NCBI RefSeq assembly: GCF_000330505.1
Contig: NW_004440325.1
Location: 29,947 to 44,121, forward strand
Direction: 5' to 3'
DNA from: Entamoeba invadens IP1
Taxonomy: Eukaryota; Evosea; Mastigamoebida; Endamoebidae
Length of the DNA: 14,175 nt
In this document: positions 8,993-14,175 of the stretch, piece by piece
How positions within the stretch are numbered: the first letter of the stretch is position 1
Layout of the letters: every line of letters starts with the position of its first letter
Notes under the pieces: model-generated
Seen by the model: only the letters and a program-made list of their open reading frames with translations
Told to the model about the DNA's origin: nothing
Databases searched by the model: none
Translations under genes and position numbers: made by a program

Positions 8993-10615
8993 ATGACACG
9001 CCTTGAACCATTTTATTTACGAAACGTTGTCTTATATCTCCCAACACTTTCAGACCTTATAAATTTTGTTTGTATTAACAAAAAGTCTTGTGATGTATCA
9101 GAGAGTTTGTATATCAATCCATTTAATCTTCCTCAAAGCATTCCAATTCAAAAGATTGTCACTTTATTTCCAAAATTGGAGACTTTGTACCTTCCTTATG
9201 AAGTTGACTATAATTTGTCTTTCTTAGAGAATTTGGGTACTTTCATCATTGAGTTACGACGAAATTACAAGACGCCAAAGTCTCAAGGCCCTTCAAAAAG
9301 TGTGACCTCACTTTTGTCGACAGAGTGGTTTCCAAAACGTGTGAGGAAACTTCGCATCTTTGAACAAGAAGTCCACACTTTTGCAGATAATATCAGCAAG
9401 TATGTGCAACTTAAAACCGTCACATTTGGGTTCAAAGGAAATGATTGTATGGAAGACTTCATGAAAATCATCACCCACAAAACTCTGAGAACTGTGACGT
9501 TTTCTGCTGCTGCGTATCATGCCAATTTAATTTCCGCCATCGATTTTTCAGACCTGTCCGACACACAATTTAATATTCAGTTCTTCGCTGCAGTCAACTC
9601 GGAGTTGTCCATTGAAGATGTCCAAAAGCTTTCAAAACTCCCTCCAAACGTCTGTGTATACATCTCTTATCTTTCTGACATTATTTTAGAACCACTGTAC
9701 AAAACAAAGAACATCACTTATCTCCCATTTCTAAGCGAAAAAGAATTGTATCGCACAGTTACTAAAGTCCTCAACAAGAATTTGAACGACAAAAATCTCT
9801 TCTCTTTCATACAAAAAGCTCTTCCAAAAGAACTCCAAGTCGTTAAAGACTTCACTCAACAAGACGACAAAACGTCCGTTATAAAAGTTGACTTCACAAA
9901 TTTGAAGGAGGAGTTTTGCATGGAAATAGTTGTTTTGCAAGAAGTGCGTTTTGTGGAGCTTATAATGCCGAAAACAGTTAAAATTTTAAAGATGAAAAGT
10001 GTTGAGGGCGCTGTGAAAGCACTTGTGTGCAAACTTGAAGATGTCAAAATTATAAAACATGGAAGAGACAAAGTTGAAATTGAATGTGAAAATGTTAAGA
10101 AATATAAATGTGACAGAAGTCGTGTTGATGTAATGTATAAAGGTAAAAAATATTTAAACACGTTTTTTATGGCAGTTGGAGAAGGTTTATCTTATGACAT
10201 TTCAGTCACGCAAACATCAAAACTTGTGTTTTTGAGAAAAGGAGAAAAAGTTGGGCAACTTGTATTTTGTGGCAAAGTTTGTTTGAATGACACAACTTTT
10301 GTTGTTAATGACGTGAAAGAAAGTTTTGATCTTTCACGTATTCATAACAACGAAATTAATACTTTTAAAATAAACGAAATGAGATCATCACCATTTAAAC
10401 TGAAATTTGGCGAAGTACAAAACGTCAAAATAATGGGAAATGATGAAAATGAAAGTTATATCAACACTATTCACTTTGATAAAATTGAAAGAATGAAATT
10501 ATCATATTGTTGTATTGAACAATTGAAAGGAAATGAACTGACAAATTTGGATTCAAACGACGCGTTTATAGCAAATCAAACAATTGAAAATTATGGGATA
10601 ATAAAATACTACTAA
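8993..10615 (+). CDS. 540-residue relative of the LRR protein's N-terminal half
   Basis: An intact, intronless frame of 540 residues from an ATG at 8993. Residues 1-45 match the start of the 1070-residue protein (pattern LExFxLxNVxxYL, then SLYINP), followed by LFPKLETLYLP, the counterpart of YFPKLQTLHIP there. Later LRR-like beta-strand stretches (such as IDFSDLSDTQFN and FDLSRIHNNEINTFKIN) resemble that protein's middle region. The CxxC knuckle and all 23-residue BspA repeats are absent, and I see no remnant of them after the stop at 10613-10615. No signal peptide or membrane segment is visible. It may be a short family member or a copy that lost its C-terminal half. The role is unknown; a scaffold or F-box-like adaptor is possible but not shown. 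Confidence 0.85.
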   Translation: MTRLEPFYLRNVVLYLPTLSDLINFVCINKKSCDVSESLYINPFNLPQSIPIQKIVTLFPKLETLYLPYEVDYNLSFLENLGTFIIELRRNYKTPKSQGPSKSVTSLLSTEWFPKRVRKLRIFEQEVHTFADNISKYVQLKTVTFGFKGNDCMEDFMKIITHKTLRTVTFSAAAYHANLISAIDFSDLSDTQFNIQFFAAVNSELSIEDVQKLSKLPPNVCVYISYLSDIILEPLYKTKNITYLPFLSEKELYRTVTKVLNKNLNDKNLFSFIQKALPKELQVVKDFTQQDDKTSVIKVDFTNLKEEFCMEIVVLQEVRFVELIMPKTVKILKMKSVEGAVKALVCKLEDVKIIKHGRDKVEIECENVKKYKCDRSRVDVMYKGKKYLNTFFMAVGEGLSYDISVTQTSKLVFLRKGEKVGQLVFCGKVCLNDTTFVVNDVKESFDLSRIHNNEINTFKINEMRSSPFKLKFGEVQNVKIMGNDENESYINTIHFDKIERMKLSYCCIEQLKGNELTNLDSNDAFIANQTIENYGIIKYY

Positions 10616-11216
10616 TGTCCAAAATAGTATTAGTATTTTATAGAAATACCAATCAATGAATTTTAAATTATTGATTTAAACAAATTACCATATTTTTTTT
10701 AGTTTTTGTGTTATTATATATATATCATGTTCACATACTTAATTTTTAGCACTTTTTTGATGTTTTTTAAGACATAAGTGTAACGATAAATTGTAAAATT
10801 TAATGCACCAACTATCGTTTTTTAAATATTGAAAATTAATAAACATCATTTTTGTTTAAGTTTATCAAAAATAAAACGGTAATATCAAAATACACATGTT
10901 TACTGTTATGTGCTGTAATATGTGAATAATAAAATGATTGTTAAGAACAAATTGATTGTCTTTAATATCTTGCTATATGTCTTGATCTACAAAAAGCTAT
11001 TAAATGAAAAAAATATAAAAATGATGTAGTTACACAACGAAATTATCAACATTTGTTTATATACATTTTTTTGTCTTGACTAAATATCATACTAATTACA
11101 CAGAACTTACTATAAATAATCGAGAATAACAATTTTATATACAATTATTATATAATTGTATATAAATTATAATAAACTGAAAATATTCAACAATTACATT
11201 CGTTTTAACAATAATG
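10616..11216. other. AT-rich spacer downstream of the 540-residue gene
   Basis: About 600 bp of AT-rich sequence without a coding frame. Its only clear structure is the palindrome at 11134-11166. Confidence 0.55.
11134..11166. repeat. 15-bp perfect palindrome with 3-nt loop
   Basis: TTTATATACAATTAT at 11134-11148 is followed after TAT by its exact reverse complement at 11152-11166. The stem is nearly all A/T with one G/C pair, so chance formation in this base composition is possible. It lies 51 bp before the element-like inverted repeat that begins at 11217. Confidence 0.5.
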
Positions 11217-11392
11217 TAAACTGTTTTCCAAAACTCTGTACCGTTTCCAAAATTTATATAAACCCTTTGTTCTAGTTTCCCGTTATTTACTATTTTTTAT
11301 TTGTTTTATTTTTTATTTTCCTGTTTGTTGAACCAACAACGGTACACAGTTTAAACCCCTAAAAAATCAATACAGTTTCAATTATTGAACAA

Positions 11393-11438
11393 AAAATCGG
11401 GAAATCACCCAAATATTGGGTAAATCTTTCCCGATTTT
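11393..11438. repeat. Nested two-stem palindrome
   Basis: The outer arms AAAATCGGGAAA (11393-11404) and TTTCCCGATTTT (11427-11438) are exact complements. Between them is an inner 6-bp palindrome ACCCAA-ATA-TTGGGT (11407-11421). The GC cores of both stems stand out in an AT-rich background. The string AAAAAATCGGG recurs at 12062-12072, just inside the right arm of the same candidate element. Confidence 0.7.
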
Positions 11439-11798
11439 CCAGGTTCGTTATTTGGTCAGTGATTCATTTTGTGACTAAACGTAAGAAATATTCCATCTTT
11501 CAGATAAACACAAGATAAACGACAATAAAACAATAAACAAATGGTGTTATGAAGGACATTATTGCATCAAATGATACAACACTTTAATTAATAATAAGTT
11601 TTTGTTTAATTCAACAATTAAAAAAGTAATCGATAACAAAAAACAAACCTTTAAACAATCAAGTTTATTAATCAAAAGAGTCTTAAATAAAATAAACAGT
11701 TCAAAAATAAAAAATAAAACTTTTTTAATTGTAAGTCTTAATGTTATTTTTTCTCTCTCAATGCTTGTTTTACTCATTAGTACTTTTCATTTTTATCC

Positions 11799-11854
11799 AA
11801 AACACGACTTGGTGATTCTGTAAACACGGACATTTAATTATAAAGTCGTGTTTT
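11799..11854. repeat. 12-bp hairpin
   Basis: AAAACACGACTT at 11799-11810 is exactly complemented by AAGTCGTGTTTT at 11843-11854 across a 32-nt loop. It lies inside the candidate element at 11217-12105. No function can be assigned. Confidence 0.5.
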
Positions 11855-12116
11855 ATGTTTTTGGCAAAAATTGTGTTATGGTAATCAAAATTTTAATCCC
11901 AAGTTTGTTTTTTATATTTTTCAAGTAAATTTTTGGTGCAAGATTTATTTGTCAAGTAAAATTTAAAAAAGTCGGGTTCGTTATTTTGTTTTTTTGAGTA
12001 AATATTTATAACAAAAAATGAAAGTTAAGCAAAGGAAAAATTATTAAGAAATTATTTGTCTAAAAAATCGGGGCATCCCAGTACAGAGTTTTGAAAAACA
12101 GTTTATATCTGTTATT

Positions 12117-12118
12117 TA
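12117..12118. repeat. Left TA target site of the mariner-like element
   Basis: TA immediately precedes the first base (C) of the left 274-bp arm. A matching TA follows the right arm at 14015-14016. TA duplication is the mark of Tc1/mariner insertion. Because TA is frequent here, the support comes from its exact position at both ends. Confidence 0.85.
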
Positions 12119-12392
12119 CAGTTAGTTTCATTTTGTTTAATAATTTTTTCAAAATTATAATGTTTTGTTTCAAAATAATGATAAAAATGTACCTTTAATC
12201 AACACTGTTTCAAAACATAATTTATTGTTTCAAAAGAAAAACAATTGTTTCAAATTAATGAATAATTGTTTCATTAAATGATATATTTTACATTAATTAT
12301 GACTAATTGTTGAAAAAACTTGTTTTTTTGTTTCAAATTTTTAATTATTTGTTTCAAAACTGTGTTTGAATTCTCAAAACAATAAACACAAA
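12119..12392 (+). repeat. Left 274-bp terminal inverted repeat with phased TGTTTCAAA motifs
   Basis: This arm carries exact TGTTTCAAA at 12166, 12206, 12226, 12246, 12329 and 12350, and TGTTTCATT at 12267. Weaker in-phase versions occur at 12124 (AGTTTCATT), 12145 (TTTTTCAAA), 12308 (TGTTGAAAA) and 12370 (ATTCTCAAA). Start-to-start spacing is about 20-21 bp or a multiple of it, averaging 20.5 bp from 12124 to 12370. This is unlike ordinary short mariner arms and suggests an array of protein-binding sites on one face of the helix. Confidence 0.9.
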
Positions 12393-12446
12393 CAAACAAT
12401 GAAAACAAACACATTTTGACAATAACTAACTGGGAAAATAAAAAAT

Positions 12447-12456
12447 GTATTTAAAC
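12447..12456 (+). promoter_or_regulatory. Entamoeba-type TATA element of the transposase gene
   Basis: GTATTTAAAC exactly matches the published Entamoeba core motif GTATTTAAA(G/C), normally about 30 bp before the transcription start. It begins 32 bp before the ATG at 12479. Since Entamoeba 5' leaders are very short, transcription would begin close to the ATG, downstream of the left arm. Confidence 0.7.
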
Positions 12457-12478
12457 ACCATTTAAATCTATATTTTCA

Positions 12479-13726
12479 ATGGCAGTTAACACTTTTCAGT
12501 TCATTCATAGAGACAATGTCCAATCATTTTTGAATCAAGAAGATCCTCATCAACAACCAGTTCTTGATGAAGTACCACTTGCACAATTGAGAACTACAGA
12601 TGAAATTTCAAGATCAAGTAGTTTGCGGAACACTGAAACACAACCATTTGGAGACACACAAATTACAACAAAACAAACAGAACAAAAAAGAATCTATGTT
12701 AAAGCGACCCAGTCCCAGAAAAACAGACTTTATAATGAATACTGTGAACACGGAGAAATCAAAGATTGGCGATATTATCAAGAAAAAAGCAAAATGAATG
12801 AACAAATGGTCAAACGGTATTTGAAGTATCTGAAAGGTGGTATTGATATTACGCAAACTCAAAAAGTGGGAAGAAAACCAAAATATTCTCCTGAGTTACT
12901 CACCGAAATAGCCAATAAATTAACAATAGAAAATAAAACACTAAGAGAAACCAAAAAACATTTGGCAGATAGTGTTTTGAATGAAATAAGAACTAATATA
13001 AAAGTAGTGTCGATTTCAACAATAAGTCGATATATCAAAGACCCAGACATAATGGAAGTAGCCGAACTTCCACCTTTAAGTTTTACCGAGTGCACAATAA
13101 GAGGTCCCAGAGCGAACACACAGGAAAACAAATTACTACGAGTACAAAAAAGAAGAGAACTTGATCAATTTATTTCTTCGGGTTATCAAGTTGTTTTTGT
13201 CGACGAGAGTCACTGGAAGGTTGGCAATGTCAGATCCAGAAATTGGGGTGTTAGAGGAAAAAAACATTTTCGTGAACAACCATTGTCGACATTTAATTTA
13301 TCGTGCGTCTGTGCTATAAGTGATACCGGTTCAAAATATTGTACTTTATTTAACCAAACTATTAATGGGGAAATATTTATTAAATATTTTAAATTCCTCA
13401 TTGAGGCATTCACAACGGATGGAAGCAGGATTGTATTTGTCATGGACAATGCTTCAGTCCACAAAGATGACATTGTTCAACTTGCAGAAGACAGAGGGTG
13501 CAAAGTGTTGTTCAATGCGCCTTACTCACCAGAGTGCAACCCTATAGAAAACGTATTTGGAATATGGAAAGTCCGAGTTGGAAAATTGAATAATGTGACT
13601 ATAACAGATATGATTGAAAACATCTCAAAGTGTTTTGATGAAATTAGTCCAATTGAAATAAGACGAATTGTAATGAATTTTATTAATATTGTTTCTGTGA
13701 AAGTTTTTGCAATGGAAGATCTTTAA
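12479..13726 (+). CDS. Tc1/mariner-superfamily DDE transposase
   Basis: A 415-residue transposase that would bind the element's arms and cut and rejoin DNA at TA sites in the nucleus. Residues 1-70 are polar and Gln-rich. Residues about 73-120 and 135-190 look like two helix-turn-helix domains joined by GRKP (131-134), the counterpart of the GRPR linker in Tc1 and mariner transposases. The catalytic domain shows Asp242 (VVFVDESHW), Asp323 (VFVMDNASVHK) and Glu357 (SPECNPIENVF), with 33 residues between the last two, a DD33E arrangement. No stop or frameshift interrupts it and all catalytic residues are present, so the protein is probably functional. The ATG lies 23 bp past a perfect TATA element. 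The stop is 14 bp before the right arm. Confidence 0.95.
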   Translation: MAVNTFQFIHRDNVQSFLNQEDPHQQPVLDEVPLAQLRTTDEISRSSSLRNTETQPFGDTQITTKQTEQKRIYVKATQSQKNRLYNEYCEHGEIKDWRYYQEKSKMNEQMVKRYLKYLKGGIDITQTQKVGRKPKYSPELLTEIANKLTIENKTLRETKKHLADSVLNEIRTNIKVVSISTISRYIKDPDIMEVAELPPLSFTECTIRGPRANTQENKLLRVQKRRELDQFISSGYQVVFVDESHWKVGNVRSRNWGVRGKKHFREQPLSTFNLSCVCAISDTGSKYCTLFNQTINGEIFIKYFKFLIEAFTTDGSRIVFVMDNASVHKDDIVQLAEDRGCKVLFNAPYSPECNPIENVFGIWKVRVGKLNNVTITDMIENISKCFDEISPIEIRRIVMNFINIVSVKVFAMEDL

Positions 13727-13740
13727 CTGGTTTTTAATTT

Positions 13741-14014
13741 TTTGTGTTTATTGTTTTGAGAATTCAAACACAGTTTTGAAACAAATAATTAAAAATTTGA
13801 AACAAAAAAACAAGTTTTTTCAACAATTAGTCATAATTAATGTAAAATATATCATTTAATGAAACAATTATTCATTAATTTGAAACAATTGTTTTTCTTT
13901 TGAAACAATAAATTATGTTTTGAAACAGTGTTGATTAAAGGTACATTTTTATCATTATTTTGAAACAAAACATTATAATTTTGAAAAAATTATTAAACAA
14001 AATGAAACTAACTG
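13741..14014 (-). repeat. Right 274-bp terminal inverted repeat
   Basis: This is the exact reverse complement of 12119-12392, including every phased TTTGAAACA motif. It starts 14 bp after the transposase stop, so the transcript's 3' end must be formed within or beyond this arm. Confidence 0.93.
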
Positions 14015-14016
14015 TA
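14015..14016. repeat. Right TA target site of the mariner-like element
   Basis: TA directly follows the last base (G) of the right arm and matches the TA at 12117-12118. Confidence 0.85.
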
Positions 14017-14126
14017 ATAATTTAAATTTATAATCGCGTTAAAATTTTTGTTGTGTTAATAATTAAAAATATTATCTTTTTACTGTTAATTTGTTTTCCT
14101 GTTATATTTTAACCAATGATACAAAT

Positions 14127-14155
14127 AATATTCACATAAATAATATGTGAATATT
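14127..14155. repeat. 12-bp hairpin with 5-nt loop
   Basis: AATATTCACATA at 14127-14138 is exactly complemented by TATGTGAATATT at 14144-14155. A few more A-T pairs could form beyond a single mismatch. It sits in the right flank of the transposon. The role is unknown, and the window ends 20 bp later. Confidence 0.6.
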
Positions 14156-14175
14156 TTTTATGTCATGACTCGGGA

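Larger units (their letters stand above)
11217..12105. mobile_element. Possible non-autonomous TA-flanked element (MITE-like), about 885 bp
   Basis: A 25-bp arm at 11217-11241 matches the reverse complement of 12081-12105 at 24 of 25 positions. The shared core is CAAAACTCTGTAC on the left and GTACAGAGTTTTG on the right. Each end begins or ends with TA, so TA could be the target duplication and AACTGTTTT the element tip, as expected for the Tc1/mariner superfamily. There is no transposase inside. A related end copy in inverted orientation (AACGGTACACAGTTTA) sits at 11338-11353, so internal deletion or nesting is possible. The interior also has a nested hairpin (11393-11438), a second hairpin (11799-11854) and a 12-bp direct repeat GGTTCGTTATTT (11442 and 11975). 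The tip differs from that of the neighbouring autonomous element, so I infer a separate family. Confidence 0.5.
12119..14014 (+). mobile_element. Tc1/mariner-like DNA transposon with 274-bp terminal inverted repeats
   Basis: An element of 1896 bp bounded by TA on both sides. Its arms (12119-12392 and 13741-14014) are 274 bp each. Reading them base by base I found no difference between one arm and the reverse complement of the other. The tip is CAGTTAGTTTCATTTTG. One transposase gene fills the centre, with 86 bp before its ATG and 14 bp after its stop. Identical arms plus an intact gene indicate recent movement and probable autonomy. Mariner-like elements are known to be diverse in Entamoeba, especially E. 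invadens and E. moshkovskii. I cannot assign the named family from sequence alone. Confidence 0.93.

Noticed and set aside
11602..11823. A 73-codon plus-strand frame with a hydrophobic stretch (IVSLNVIFSLSMLVLLIS).
   Set aside because: It has no ATG (only TTG at the start) and lies inside the candidate non-autonomous element. AT-rich DNA often yields such Leu/Ile/Ser-rich frames. The opposite strand is open over almost the same span, which fits composition rather than coding.
12166..12358. A CRISPR-like array, because of the regularly spaced TGTTTCAAA motifs.
   Set aside because: The motif is only 9 bp, the intervals are 11-12 bp, the arms are inverted copies at transposon ends, and the host is eukaryotic.

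Overview
The window looks like a piece of an Entamoeba nuclear genome, most likely Entamoeba invadens or a close relative. This is inferred from four things. The DNA is very AT-rich, with intronless genes packed between even more AT-rich spacers. There are two relatives of the expanded Entamoeba BspA-like leucine-rich-repeat family. A Tc1/mariner-type DNA transposon is present. The transposase gene carries an exact Entamoeba-type TATA element (GTATTTAAAC) just upstream of its start codon. I see no bacterial operon structure, rRNA, tRNA or CRISPR array.

Layout. Positions 287-3499 (minus strand) hold an intact 1070-residue BspA-type LRR protein with a two-CxxC knuckle between its N-terminal region and about 17-18 repeats of 23 residues. 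Positions 3500-4600 are AT-rich spacer with one inverted repeat. Positions 4610-5261 and 5399-6777 hold two tandem, independently decayed copies of a secreted ribonuclease T2-family gene. The first has lost its 5' end and is split over three frames. The second keeps a signal peptide and a long Pro/Gln-rich region but has one frameshift and two in-frame stops. A perfect 134-bp (TTA)n microsatellite follows at 6921-7054. Positions 7055-8992 are spacer with a probable decayed minus-strand gene (about 7718-8145) and an inverted repeat. Positions 8993-10615 hold a 540-residue relative of the N-terminal half of the 1070-residue protein, without the LRR repeats.

The right third is mobile DNA. Positions 11217-12105 are bounded by an imperfect 25-bp inverted repeat starting and ending with TA, a possible non-autonomous mariner-like element. 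Only 13 bp later comes an apparently intact Tc1/mariner-like element at 12119-14014. It has TA at both ends, 274-bp terminal inverted repeats that I read as 100% identical, and one 415-residue DDE transposase. The most interesting feature is inside those repeats. They contain an array of TGTTTCAAA-type motifs spaced on average 20.5 bp apart (two DNA helical turns), running over nearly the whole arm. This suggests a phased protein-binding array that could organise the transposon ends.

The genes are not an operon. The common theme is gene-family turnover: LRR relatives with and without repeats, a dying tandem RNase T2 pair, and a recently moved transposon next to an older element remnant.
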